Source of the DNA: Victivallales bacterium | GTDB lineage: Bacteria; Verrucomicrobiota; Lentisphaeria; Oligosphaerales; Oligosphaeraceae | Reading direction: 5' to 3' | Assembly: GCA_017417585.1 (NCBI GenBank) | Contig: JAFPYX010000054.1 | Location: 1-64,000 of the forward strand | Length of the DNA: 64,000 bases | Shown here: in pieces, positions 8,341 to 17,467 of the stretch | Layout: each line of letters opens with the position of its first letter | Numbering within the stretch: position 1 is the stretch's first letter | Notes under the pieces: model-generated | The model's database searches: none | What the model was told of the DNA's origin: nothing | The model's input: only the letters and a program-made list of their open reading frames with translations | Position numbers and translations under genes: made by a program

Positions 8341-10347
8341 ATGGTTAAGTTAATATGCAAACGTTGTGACCAGCCAGTGGAGCTGAATGACAATGAACCC
8401 TATTCAAATTGTCCAGTATGCGGATTATTGATTGAAAATCTCAGTGTCCCCGGCAATGAAAAGGCCGCCAGGCTTGTTGAACGCATCCATCTGCTTCTTG
8501 TGGAAGGTGCCTGGGAAAAGGCTGCGGAATGTAGTTGCCTTCTATTGAACGAGAGTCCCCATAACGGCTATGGGTATCTTTATCAATACATGGCAACACA
8601 TCATTTGCGGAAATTCCTTCGCTTGGGATATGATGCCGAAGAATCTCTGGAAGATTCGTTGTTGATTCAACATGCCTTGGAGTTTGGGGATCCCTCATTG
8701 AAGGCTAGAATCGAAGAGCAGATTGACTTCCAGAAAAAGTTTCAGCAATTGCTCAATATTCGCCAGGCTGGCAAATCCTATGAGGATTTTGATATGTTAC
8801 GGTGCCGGAGGGCTCTTGAGGAGTTGTGGAAACAGGGCGATGAGAAAGGGGCGAAGAATTATCTGCAAGCACAACTGGAGCAAGAATGCCAGAAACTTGA
8901 TGACTTGCTGGCAGAGGCGAGGCAAAAACTGAACAGTCAAGATGAATGGCAGACGAGGGGAAATGACGATGCATTTGATGCGTTGGTTGCTCAGGCCCAC
9001 GAGTTGGCTACCACGAAGTATCTCCCGGCGGTGAACTTTGTCACCCAGGAATTGCCGCAGATATGCAATCAGATACTCATGGCGCGTTTCATTGCAATGC
9101 CACCGCTTCCTGACTTACTGGAGCCATGGGCGGATTTTTACTTGCATATCAGTGAAAGGTATGAAGAATTGACATATCTATCCCAGCGTGGTTGCAAAGA
9201 GGCCAGGATGTCCCTGGAGAACGAATTTGTCGAATTGTGTTATCAGCGTGGTTGTTTGGAGCAGCGCGAAAACAATGACGACCGCGCCTCGATGATGTTT
9301 CGTATTTGCGGCGAGAACAGAGGAGACATCCAAGAGCACCTGGCAAAAATCGAACAGGATGCCAGGTTTGATCGGGTGATAAAACTTGTCGCGCGAAAGG
9401 TGATTATCATTGTGGTGGTGCTGGGTGTTGTTGTGTGCTTGTATTCGCTTTTCCACAACGACGTTCGTTTTTTTATACGGAAGATACAGGTGGAATTTGG
9501 CGTGAAAAAGGCAATCTATGGAAAAGATTTTGATGTGGCACTACGGCGTCTGGATGATGCTCGTGGCATTCTGGACGAAAAGCAAATGTCGGAATTGTAT
9601 GGCAAGTTGCAGGAGAAGCTTAAGTCCGAGGCGCAGGCAGCAATGGATAAATGGGATTTTGCGAAGTCCGAAAAATGTATATCACATTTGGAGGGGATCT
9701 TGGGGGAAGATTCGTCTGTTGTCATGGAGTTGAAAACAAAACAAAGCAGACAGATGGCGAAGCAAAAGGAGCAGCTCAATGCAGAACAGGTCGAACCCTT
9801 CTTGCAATTTGCAAGGGAAGTGGTGAATGATCACAATATCCAGAAGTCGGCCGAAGCGGTTGAGAAATTGATGCAGGCCAAGCAAATTGCGCCGAATATC
9901 AAGGAAATCGCCAGACTGCTGAGTGCATTTGACCAATTCAACATCCCTCCTGGGATAAAGTTGTACCTCGTGGATTACGATGAGGTGATTTGGAGAAGCG
10001 AGCCGATTTCCCAAAAAGTCTGGAGCTTTTTTATGAGGAGGAGTTTACGCGATCAGGCGAAAAAAGCCTTCCCCGTGATTGCCAAATCAGTCCTTGGCGA
10101 GAAGGGGATTCGGCAAGAAATCCGGCAGAGCAACAAACAAGATATCGACCGAATAGTTGGTGGCAAGGAGGGGCAGGATCTTCCAATTCTTTGGATTAAT
10201 CCTGCCGAAGCAGAAGAATTCTGTCAGCAATTGCAACAGTATGCCCGAACGAATGGCGGTATTCCTGACGGATACTGTTTCCAGGTTGATTCCTTGGCAG
10301 GAAATATGTTATATATTCGTTGCCAAAAAAACAAAGTGAATTATTGA
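8341..10347 (+). CDS. Zinc-ribbon protein with one transmembrane segment, function unknown
   Basis: I do not recognise this 668-residue protein as a named family. It opens with a zinc ribbon (C6-x2-C9 and C24-x2-C27), continues as a mostly helical region that looks TPR-like or coiled-coil, has one strong hydrophobic helix at about 354-371 (VIIIVVVLGVVVCLYSLF), then another helical region rich in Lys, Glu and Gln and a folded C-terminus. A cytoplasmic Zn domain with an opposite-side helical domain is plausible topology. The gene is AT-richer than its neighbours, stands alone, and has no signal peptide. It could be a tethered scaffold; this is a guess. Confidence 0.75.
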   Translation: MVKLICKRCDQPVELNDNEPYSNCPVCGLLIENLSVPGNEKAARLVERIHLLLVEGAWEKAAECSCLLLNESPHNGYGYLYQYMATHHLRKFLRLGYDAEESLEDSLLIQHALEFGDPSLKARIEEQIDFQKKFQQLLNIRQAGKSYEDFDMLRCRRALEELWKQGDEKGAKNYLQAQLEQECQKLDDLLAEARQKLNSQDEWQTRGNDDAFDALVAQAHELATTKYLPAVNFVTQELPQICNQILMARFIAMPPLPDLLEPWADFYLHISERYEELTYLSQRGCKEARMSLENEFVELCYQRGCLEQRENNDDRASMMFRICGENRGDIQEHLAKIEQDARFDRVIKLVARKVIIIVVVLGVVVCLYSLFHNDVRFFIRKIQVEFGVKKAIYGKDFDVALRRLDDARGILDEKQMSELYGKLQEKLKSEAQAAMDKWDFAKSEKCISHLEGILGEDSSVVMELKTKQSRQMAKQKEQLNAEQVEPFLQFAREVVNDHNIQKSAEAVEKLMQAKQIAPNIKEIARLLSAFDQFNIPPGIKLYLVDYDEVIWRSEPISQKVWSFFMRRSLRDQAKKAFPVIAKSVLGEKGIRQEIRQSNKQDIDRIVGGKEGQDLPILWINPAEAEEFCQQLQQYARTNGGIPDGYCFQVDSLAGNMLYIRCQKNKVNY

Positions 10348-10514
10348 AAGGAGTTGCATGCCAAATGGTGTCAAGTCTGGCAGAGGGCCTTGGTGTGTCT
10401 TGGTAAACCGTCTTCACCTGCCACGATAATTGGGGTGACTGTCGGTTCCCATTTCACCTGGCAGGAAAACGCCCAAGGAGAAGCGTATCCCGCGGGTGTT
10501 TTCGTCTCTGGGAG

Positions 10515-11702
10515 TTATTCCAGAATCAGCGTCTTGAAGGCGTCGATTCCCTGCTGGGTGACGCCGATTTCCAGCAGATAGTTCTGGATTTTGACCGACA
10601 GCGGATCCTCGGGAGTGCCATATTGGTCGAAGATGTGCGAGATTTGGTCGTATCGGGCGTAGTTGAAGTAGTCACGTGCGGTGACCTCCCAGTCCTTGCG
10701 TAGGTCATCCTCGGAGACTCCGACCAGGCCGCAGAGGATGTAGGCGAGGGTTCCGGTTCGGTCGGCGTCGGCGATGCAATGGAAGTCGAGGGGGTAGTTG
10801 TCGAGGTCGGCGCAGAACTTGAAATTGCGGGCGGAGGCGGCTTTGCCTTCCTCCTCGGAGAGACGCCCGTAGTCCAGTGAAGAATTGTGAATCCATTTGA
10901 CACGAGGCCCCATTGGAGACTCGGTCATCGTGGCGACCTCGCCGTCCCACCGCAAATCCAATTCGGTTTTGATGCCGACCTTTTCCACGAAGTATTGGAT
11001 GCCCTCGGGGAGAATGGCGGTTTCGCCGATGCGGCTCAGCTTGGGGTCGATGCGCTTGCTGATATCCCAGGTCCAGTCGGGGCTGTCCCAGTTCAGGCCG
11101 GCGGAACGAAAGATAAGCCCTTGCTTCATCCGGCGGCCGTCCTTGGTTCTCCATCCACCGACATCGCGGACATTGTCCACGCCGGGGAGGGTGATTTGGC
11201 GCGGAAGGAGATCCTCGGTCTGGAAGACGCCGACAGGCGAGGTGACGGTCTTGCCGCTTACAGTAGTCCCTTTCACGCGCCAGCAGATGGTCTTTCCCAC
11301 CATGAAATTGCAGACATTTGCGATGCCGATGTAAGTCTTGTTGTCATGGGTGTTCAGGTTTTGTTCTACCACCATCTCCTGGGCATTTGTAGTGAACTTG
11401 GGGTCCAGGGCGAACTCGATTTGGCACTCGGAAATCGGGCCATCGCAGATCAGCCACTCGAAGCGGTTGGGGACGGATTAGTGTTGCTGATACAGCACCG
11501 CGCGCTTTGCCTTGTCATTGAAATACTCCTTCCGCGGTTCATCCGCGAGCATGAGGAATTCACGCATCTCCTTGGGAGTCTGTACCAGCACTGCATTGTT
11601 TCCCGGAGAGATCAGCGTGAGTTTCGGGGTGGCGCAGCCGGTCAGCGCCAGCATAGCCAGCAGAAGGGCAGAGTACAGGCTGTTCTTCAGGCTGTTATTC
11701 AT
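10515..11702 (-). pseudogene. Tyrosine-phosphatase lipoprotein gene interrupted by an in-frame TAA
   Basis: Two open stretches lie in the same frame and read as one protein. 11478-11702 encodes a lipoprotein signal peptide (ALLLAMLALTGC) and the start of an Ig/Fn3-like domain. After a TAA at 11478-11480 the frame stays open, continues this domain (RFEWLICDGPISECQIEF), and leads into a tyrosine-phosphatase domain with NVRDVGGW and the active-site loop HCIADADRTGTLAY, where the expected HCxxGxDRTG is slightly changed (G to A). An internal ATG at 11373-11375 could start only the 3' part, without the signal peptide. I infer a recent nonsense mutation or sequencing error. The intact relatives are exported phosphatases of PVC and Bacteroidetes-like genomes. 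Confidence 0.75.
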
Positions 11703-11734
11703 GGTCGCGTCCTTGAGGGGGTTTGGGTAAAGAA

Positions 11735-13618
11735 TTACAACGTTGGTCTGTGTCGACGTGCGTTGCGCAATTGCTGACGTTCACGGGCGAGCCTGGCGGC
11801 TTCGGCCAATGCGGAAAAGTCGTCCGGCTGCTGATTCAACGCGGCCGCCAGCTGCGCACTCGCGGTCTGCAATTTAATGGCCTGAAGGCGGTTCAGACAG
11901 TCCTGCAGGGCCTGCTGAAGCACGGCGTCGTCGTTCGGTTGCGTGAGCAGGTTGTCAAAACGGGATTTCACCAGGACGGCGCTGACCGTCCTGTCGTTGC
12001 ACAAGTCACTGTGTGCAAGTGCAGCAAGGCTTCCTTCCCAGTCGCCATCGGCCGTACCGGCCAGAAGCATGGTCAGCGCCTGCTTGGCTGGGCAGTCGGT
12101 CAAAGGGGAGAGCAGTTCCGGATCTTCGGCGAGTTGCTCCGCAAGAGACTGGAAATGCACCGCCAGGTCAAGCATCGTCTCTGTCAAGGCGGTTACGCCG
12201 TCATTCTCCGAAGCGAGTTTTGGGAGTTGCAAGTCTGGCGGCGGGATGCGTGGATTGAAACGGCGGACGCGCTGTTCCTCGCCAGTGTCGATGGCGCGCT
12301 TCTGCCGGAGGAGATTCTGGATGGCCTCCTCAGGCAAGTGGAGCTGCCCGGCCAGCCACTGGCAGTGCCCGATGGTGGTGACTTCGTCGGTGAGCGTGGC
12401 GATGACATCCAGCATCTCGCTGACAATGGCGCTACGTGCCTCCGGAGTTCCATCAGGGTGATTCTGGCAGGCAATGCGGAAGACGAAGGGGATGGCGGGT
12501 TCCGCCTGAGACATGATGCTCTGGAGGGCGCTTGCTCCGCCGGTTCGGAAAATGCTGTCAGGGTCCTCATGCTCTGGTATTGTTGTTATAAGAACTTGTA
12601 TACCACAATGTTGTAATAATTTAATTGTTCGCAGCGTGGCCTTGTGTCCGGCAGGGTCGCCATCGAAAGCAAGGTGGACGCAGGGAACCTGTGTCTTGGC
12701 GAGCATCTTGGCGTGGTCTTCGGTGAAGGCGGTGCCCTGTGCGGCAATCGCCTGGAGCAAACCTGCCCGGTGACACGCGATGACATCGAGTTGTCCTTCG
12801 CAGACCAGCGCCCATTTGCTGTGACTGAAAGCCTGCCGGGCAATATGGAAACCGTAAAGGACCCGTCCTTTGTGGAAGAACTCGGACTCCGGACTGTTGA
12901 CATATTTCCCCCCTTCGGCAGGCTTGGCCCCGAAGACCCGTCCGGAGAAAGCAACCACTTTTCCCAGTTCGTTGCAGATGGGGAACATCAGGCGGTTTCG
13001 GAAACGGTCATAGACGCGTTCCTGGCTCTTCTCGCTTTGAAGGCAAAGCCCCGTAGCGGTCAGGAGTGCGCGGGAGAAGCCATGTTCGTTTGCCCAGGTG
13101 GCGAGTGCTTCCCAGGAGTCGGGGGCGAATCCCAGACCATATTTCTGAACAGTCGCCTCGTCGATGCCGCGGTCAACAAGATACTGTCTTGCCTCTGCAC
13201 CTGCCGGGGAGCGAAGCTGCTCCTGGAAGAAAGCAGCGCTCTCGGTCAAGAGCCGCATCCCTTCGTCATGAAAGTGCCGATGCCTGGCGGCCTCGGCTGC
13301 ACTTTCGCCACTGTGGGGCTCTTCAGGAATGGTGATGTTATAGCGTTGTGCCAGCCACTGCATCGCACCCACAAAGTCGGTGTTCACCAGCTTTTTGACC
13401 AGTGTGACGATGCTGCCGCCTTCACCGCAACCAAAACAGTGGTAAACCTGTTTGGAGGTGTCGATATGGAAGGATGGCGTCTTCTCATGGTGGAAGGGAC
13501 AACAGGCCTTCCAGGTGTTGCCGCCCGCCGGCTTGAGCTCCAGTTGGAAAGCACGCGCGACTTCCGCAATGTCAGCCGAACGTAGGATTTCATCGATGGT
13601 CTCTTGTGGTATTGCCAT
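11735..13618 (-). CDS. dnaG: DNA primase
   Basis: The 627-residue enzyme synthesises RNA primers for replication forks. The N-terminal CHC2 zinc finger is complete (C40, H43, C61, C64; CPFHHEKTPSF then CFGCGEGG). The TOPRIM region has CEGQLDVIA, a variant of the usual VEGYMDV, followed by the FDGDPAG metal-binding motif. The C-terminal helicase-binding region is present and diverged. It is not beside rpoD or rpsU as in many bacteria; a TPR lipoprotein gene lies 21 bases upstream of the dnaG start codon (co-directional). All catalytic motifs are visible. Confidence 0.95.
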   Translation of the reverse strand: MAIPQETIDEILRSADIAEVARAFQLELKPAGGNTWKACCPFHHEKTPSFHIDTSKQVYHCFGCGEGGSIVTLVKKLVNTDFVGAMQWLAQRYNITIPEEPHSGESAAEAARHRHFHDEGMRLLTESAAFFQEQLRSPAGAEARQYLVDRGIDEATVQKYGLGFAPDSWEALATWANEHGFSRALLTATGLCLQSEKSQERVYDRFRNRLMFPICNELGKVVAFSGRVFGAKPAEGGKYVNSPESEFFHKGRVLYGFHIARQAFSHSKWALVCEGQLDVIACHRAGLLQAIAAQGTAFTEDHAKMLAKTQVPCVHLAFDGDPAGHKATLRTIKLLQHCGIQVLITTIPEHEDPDSIFRTGGASALQSIMSQAEPAIPFVFRIACQNHPDGTPEARSAIVSEMLDVIATLTDEVTTIGHCQWLAGQLHLPEEAIQNLLRQKRAIDTGEEQRVRRFNPRIPPPDLQLPKLASENDGVTALTETMLDLAVHFQSLAEQLAEDPELLSPLTDCPAKQALTMLLAGTADGDWEGSLAALAHSDLCNDRTVSAVLVKSRFDNLLTQPNDDAVLQQALQDCLNRLQAIKLQTASAQLAAALNQQPDDFSALAEAARLARERQQLRNARRHRPTL

Positions 13619-13639
13619 GGTGCGCGGCGCGTGAATCGG

Positions 13640-14443
13640 CTATTGTGAACTCCTTTGCGCTATCCGTGTCTGGATCCGCCGGATTCCTTCGGTGTCATTG
13701 CGGGTGGATTTTGCCTGCATGCAAGGGATATAATAACGCTTCGCTTCGCCAATGTTGTTGAAATGGAGGTCGTAGGTGATTGCCAGATTCTGCAACAATA
13801 CCTCATTGGCTGGATTCTGAAGCTGGATTACACCTTTGGCATCGCGTTGAAGGCCCCGTTGGAAAAAATAGACTGCCGCGTTGGGATTGCGGTCCTTGCC
13901 TTTCAGAAAAAGCAGCCCCAGTTCATTGTAGAGTTCAGGCATGTCAGAATAAGGAGGCTGTCCCTGGAAGGACTGAAGGATTGACAGTGCTTCGGGAATG
14001 AGGTTGTTTTCAGAGTAACAGCGTTCGAGCAGCAGTTGGACTTCCCGGTGCTTTGGATTGTCTGGGGCTATGCGGTCTAGCGCGTTCTTCAATGGTTCGA
14101 TGGCGTCGCGAGTCTGGCCGTTTTCCAGCAATGCCCAGCCGTAGAAATACCATGGCTCAAAACGCTCTGGCGCCTGATGCGCACATTTCAACATGTTCAA
14201 TAGGGGCTGGCGCCGGCGCTCCGGCTTCGTTTCAACCATGAACTGGCAGTAGCTTTTGAGCAACTGGGCATCGATGTTGTCCGGGGCGAAGGCGACACAG
14301 GCGTTGGCATGGACCAGTGCCTGCTCATAGTTGGCATGGCGTGCATCCTCCATTGCCAAGGTCATCTCCTTGGGCAGGTCGGTACGGTTGCACGAGGCCA
14401 AGCCCGCTACAAAAAGGAATAAGATGAAAAAAGGTTTATGCAT
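13640..14443 (-). CDS. TPR-repeat lipoprotein
   Basis: Residues 1-18 (FLFVAGLASC) form a signal peptide with a lipobox before Cys18. The rest (267 residues in total) is a chain of helical pairs of TPR type, e.g. YEQALVHANACVAFAPDNIDAQLL, AIEPLKNALDRIAPDN and AVYFFQRGLQRDAKG. TPR lipoproteins usually act as envelope scaffolds. It ends 21 bases before dnaG and starts 45 bases after recN ends, so the three could share a transcript. No specific partner can be named. Confidence 0.8.
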   Translation of the reverse strand: MHKPFFILFLFVAGLASCNRTDLPKEMTLAMEDARHANYEQALVHANACVAFAPDNIDAQLLKSYCQFMVETKPERRRQPLLNMLKCAHQAPERFEPWYFYGWALLENGQTRDAIEPLKNALDRIAPDNPKHREVQLLLERCYSENNLIPEALSILQSFQGQPPYSDMPELYNELGLLFLKGKDRNPNAAVYFFQRGLQRDAKGVIQLQNPANEVLLQNLAITYDLHFNNIGEAKRYYIPCMQAKSTRNDTEGIRRIQTRIAQRSSQ

Positions 14444-14488
14444 GTCGAAATATTAGTAGGCTGAAAGAACGAAGGGGGAACGCACAGG

Positions 14489-16156
14489 CTACTTCAGCAT
14501 CTCGGTGGCGTGCGCCACTGCCGTCTTGTCCTTCATGGTGGAACCGAGCATCCGGACGATCTCGGCGGCGCGGTCATCGTCGTCAATCCGGTGCATCGTA
14601 GTGACAGTCCGGTCATCCTCGGTGCGTTTTTCGACGAGATACTGCGCGTCTCCGGCAGCAGCGATGAGCGGCAGGTGGGTGATGGAGAAGACCTGGTGGC
14701 GGGTGCCGACGGCACGCAGTTCGGCGGCCACGGCGCCTGCCGTGAGTCCTCCGATATTCGCGTCGATTTCATCGAAGACGAGGATGGGCAGGTCGTCCAC
14801 TTCGGAAAGTACGGTCTTGATCGCGAGCATCACGCGGGCGACTTCGCCGGAGGAGGCGGCGTGGCGCAAAGCGGAGATGCTCTCGCCCTGGTTGGGCGCG
14901 AAGAAGAATTCGCAGGCGTCGGAACCCGTGGGGCCGGGCTTCGCCGTCTCCAGCCGCACCTCGAAGGAGGCCTTCAGGAAACCCAGCTTGCGCAGTTTCT
15001 CGACAATGGCGGGCGCAAGGCGCGAGGCGGCCTGTGCCCGCGCGGTGGAGAGTTCCTGTGCGGCGGCCTGGTAGGCCTTTTTTGCGGCGGCCTCCTCTTC
15101 GCGCAACCGCGCCAGTTCGGCGGTGCGGGTGGAGGCTCGTTGGAGCCGTGTTCGCAGGCGCTCGGCGGTCTCCAAAACATCTTGCAGGGTGGGGCCGTAG
15201 CGGCGTTTGAGTTTCTGGATGAGTTCAATGCGCTCGTCCATCTCGTGAAGTGCCTCCTCGTCGAGTTCCACACGCGATGCATAGTCCTCCAATTCACTGG
15301 CGAGCGAGGAGAATTCTTCGGAGAGGAGATTCAAACGGTTTAGGAAACCGCTGGTGTTCTGCGGGTCGAGTTCGGCGAGTTCCTCGGCGGCGCGGATCCA
15401 CGGGACGAGCGCCTCGACCATCGACTGGTCGCTTTGCGAGAGTTCCTGTGCAAGTTGACCCGCCAGTTCGCATCTTCGTGCGGAGTTGGCGGCGAGGCGG
15501 TGGCGTTCCAGCAGCGACTCCTCTTCGTCCGCAGTAAGGTGCGCTTGGTCGATCTCCTTGAGCTGGTGGGTCAGCAATGCAATTTCCTCAGGTGCAAGCC
15601 CCTCAGAAAGCAACTCCTGGAGTTTTCGGTGCGTCTCCGTCAGATTCGTCCAACATTCAGCCACTTTTGCAACCTGCGATTGGAGTCCACCATACATGTC
15701 CAGAAGATGCAACTGTTTGGCGGGTAGCAATAGCGAGTGGCTGTCGTTGGGACCATGGATGTCGATGAGGCGGTCGCCGAATTCCTTGAGGATGGCGGCG
15801 GTGACGGGCGAGCCGTTGATGAAGCCACGGCTGCCGCTTTCGGTGATGACACGCCGCAGCAGCAGCCTGTCCTCCTCGCAAGGCGGCAGGCCGTATTCCT
15901 CAAGTTTCCGCGTGAGCTCTTCGCGCAGCGCGGAATAGCCGTCGCCCAGGCGCACGACACCGGAGACCTCGCAGCTTTTCGCGCCGCGGCGGACGCTCGA
16001 AGCCGCCGCGCGTCCTCCGGTCAGCAGGTGCAAGGCGCCAAGAATCAACGACTTGCCTGCGCCAGTCTCGCCGGTTACGGTGTTGAAGCCGCCGTCGAAC
16101 TCGACATGCAGTTCCGGCACCAGCACCAGGTTTCGGATGTATAACGATTCAAGCAC
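14489..16156 (-). CDS. recN: DNA repair protein RecN
   Basis: An SMC-like ATPase (555 residues) for double-strand-break repair. The Walker A GETGAGKSLILGAL lies near the N-terminus, followed by long coiled-coil arms and a C-terminal head with LRHAASSGEVARVMLAIK (ABC signature region) and Walker B LPILVFDEIDANIGG. It starts at GTG 16156; the preceding bases carry a heptamer repeat and no convincing Shine-Dalgarno. Size and domain order are typical. Confidence 0.95.
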   Translation of the reverse strand: MLESLYIRNLVLVPELHVEFDGGFNTVTGETGAGKSLILGALHLLTGGRAAASSVRRGAKSCEVSGVVRLGDGYSALREELTRKLEEYGLPPCEEDRLLLRRVITESGSRGFINGSPVTAAILKEFGDRLIDIHGPNDSHSLLLPAKQLHLLDMYGGLQSQVAKVAECWTNLTETHRKLQELLSEGLAPEEIALLTHQLKEIDQAHLTADEEESLLERHRLAANSARRCELAGQLAQELSQSDQSMVEALVPWIRAAEELAELDPQNTSGFLNRLNLLSEEFSSLASELEDYASRVELDEEALHEMDERIELIQKLKRRYGPTLQDVLETAERLRTRLQRASTRTAELARLREEEAAAKKAYQAAAQELSTARAQAASRLAPAIVEKLRKLGFLKASFEVRLETAKPGPTGSDACEFFFAPNQGESISALRHAASSGEVARVMLAIKTVLSEVDDLPILVFDEIDANIGGLTAGAVAAELRAVGTRHQVFSITHLPLIAAAGDAQYLVEKRTEDDRTVTTMHRIDDDDRAAEIVRMLGSTMKDKTAVAHATEMLK

Positions 16157-16166
16157 TCTTTAAGGA

Positions 16167-16249
16167 GTTGAAAGGTTAAAGGTTAAAGTCTTGAAGGCCA
16201 GAGACCTGAGCTTTAAGGCTAAGTCCCGGTAATTCCGGATGTCCCGGTT
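16167..16249. repeat. Period-7 and period-9 intergenic array upstream of recN
   Basis: Bases 16167-16190 read GTTGAAA, GGTTAAA, GGTTAAA, GTCTTGA: four 7-base words in register. Bases 16226-16249 carry three CCGGnnnnn words at a 9-base step. The array fills the spacer between the Gfo/Idh gene at 16253 and recN. Confidence 0.7.
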
Positions 16250-16252
16250 GAA

Positions 16253-17377
16253 TTAGGGCAGTTCCACCTGACCAGGCTCCAGGCCCAGCGGCAGGGCGGC
16301 GGGGCGCTCGCACTTGCTCTTGAGTTCGACACGCGCACCCAGGTCGCTGGACTTCTGGAAGGAAAGCATGATCTCCAGCACATGGTAGGCCAGGTCGCTG
16401 TTCACGCGGTGCGGACGGCCCACCTGCATGGAATAGGCCATCTCCGCCGCGCCGATGGAACGGCTGTTCTCGCTGTAGATGTGGCTCAGCGGGACGTCCT
16501 TCCAGCCGTCATAGCCGGGGCGGAAGATTTGCACGGGGCCGCCGAAGGTGTTGGGGTCCGGGACCTTCATCGAACCCTCGGTGCCGTAGATTTCAATCGG
16601 CGAGTGCCCGTGTGCATAGACGTCGAAGCTGGTGATGACCGTGATGAGCGCGCCGTTCCAGAACTCGATGAGGCCTGTGAGGTGGGTGGGGATGGTCACC
16701 GGGTAGCGGTCGTAGGGCTTGTATTTGTCCTTGTAGGTCTCGGAGACCTCGGCGCCCAGCGTACGGAAGTCGTAGAACTTCTTGGTCACGGCGGTGACCG
16801 CCTTGGCGGGACCGAGCAGGTTGACCAGTGCGGTCATGTAGTAGGGACCCAGGTCGAGCATCGGGCCTGCGCCGTAGTCGTAGAAGAAAGGCGCCTGACC
16901 CCACTTCTCCGGACCGCGCCCCATCACGATGGCGGTGCCTGTCATCGGCGTGCCGATCCACCCGTCGTCCAGCAGTTTGCGGGCGGTCTGCTGTCCGGCG
17001 CCCAGGAAGGTATCGGGGGCGGTACCGACGCGCAGACCGGTCTTCTTGCCCAGCTCATAGACCTGCGTGGCCTCGGCCAGGTCCACGCCGAAGGGCTTCT
17101 CGGAGTAGAAGTTCTTGCCGGCCTGGAGACTCTCCATGCCAATCTTGTTGTGGACCTGCGGGGGAGTCAGGTTGATGACAATCTCGATCTCCGGGTTGTT
17201 GTAGATGTCCTCGTTCGTCATCGCCTTGACACCGTAGAGTTCCTCCTTTTTCTTGGAGCGCTCCGGAATGATGTCCGAACATGCCACCACATCCAGAATC
17301 GGGAATTTCTGCGATGCCTGGAAGTAGGTGTCGCTGATCATGCCACACCCGATAATGCCGACTTTCGTGCGTTTCAT
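16253..17377 (-). CDS. Gfo/Idh/MocA-family oxidoreductase
   Basis: This 374-residue NAD(P)-dependent sugar dehydrogenase-like enzyme starts with the Rossmann motif VGIIGCGMIS and has the conserved EKPFGVD (Lys of the EKP triad), then a C-terminal alpha/beta domain with DLGPYYMTALVNLLG, the typical DxGxHxxD-like region here with Tyr-Tyr in place of His. Substrates in this family are cyclitols, hexoses and amino sugars. It follows a sugar isomerase gene by 90 bases on the same strand, a pairing typical for inositol-like or keto-sugar catabolism. No signal peptide, so cytoplasmic. Exact substrate unknown. Confidence 0.88.
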   Translation of the reverse strand: MKRTKVGIIGCGMISDTYFQASQKFPILDVVACSDIIPERSKKKEELYGVKAMTNEDIYNNPEIEIVINLTPPQVHNKIGMESLQAGKNFYSEKPFGVDLAEATQVYELGKKTGLRVGTAPDTFLGAGQQTARKLLDDGWIGTPMTGTAIVMGRGPEKWGQAPFFYDYGAGPMLDLGPYYMTALVNLLGPAKAVTAVTKKFYDFRTLGAEVSETYKDKYKPYDRYPVTIPTHLTGLIEFWNGALITVITSFDVYAHGHSPIEIYGTEGSMKVPDPNTFGGPVQIFRPGYDGWKDVPLSHIYSENSRSIGAAEMAYSMQVGRPHRVNSDLAYHVLEIMLSFQKSSDLGARVELKSKCERPAALPLGLEPGQVELP

Positions 17378-17433
17378 GGTAAAAGCCTAATTTGAAATTG
17401 AAAAAGGAATGGTGAAAAATAGGATGGTATTCC

Positions 17434-17455
17434 TCCCACGGCATCTTGCCGAGGG
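17434..17455. repeat. Dispersed palindrome, copy 1
   Basis: A hairpin (CGGCA/TGCCG inside CCC/GGG flanks) lies between the isomerase and oxidoreductase genes. Read on the minus strand, it begins GGTTCGGTGCCC and closely matches the plus-strand palindrome at 21593-21630, down to the flanking GAGG and GGAAT. Confidence 0.6.
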
Positions 17456-17467
17456 CACCGAACCTCA

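Noticed and set aside
11478-11480. Stop codon recoding (selenocysteine or pyrrolysine) in the phosphatase gene
   Set aside because: The codon is TAA; those amino acids use TGA and TAG. Mutation or sequence error is simpler.
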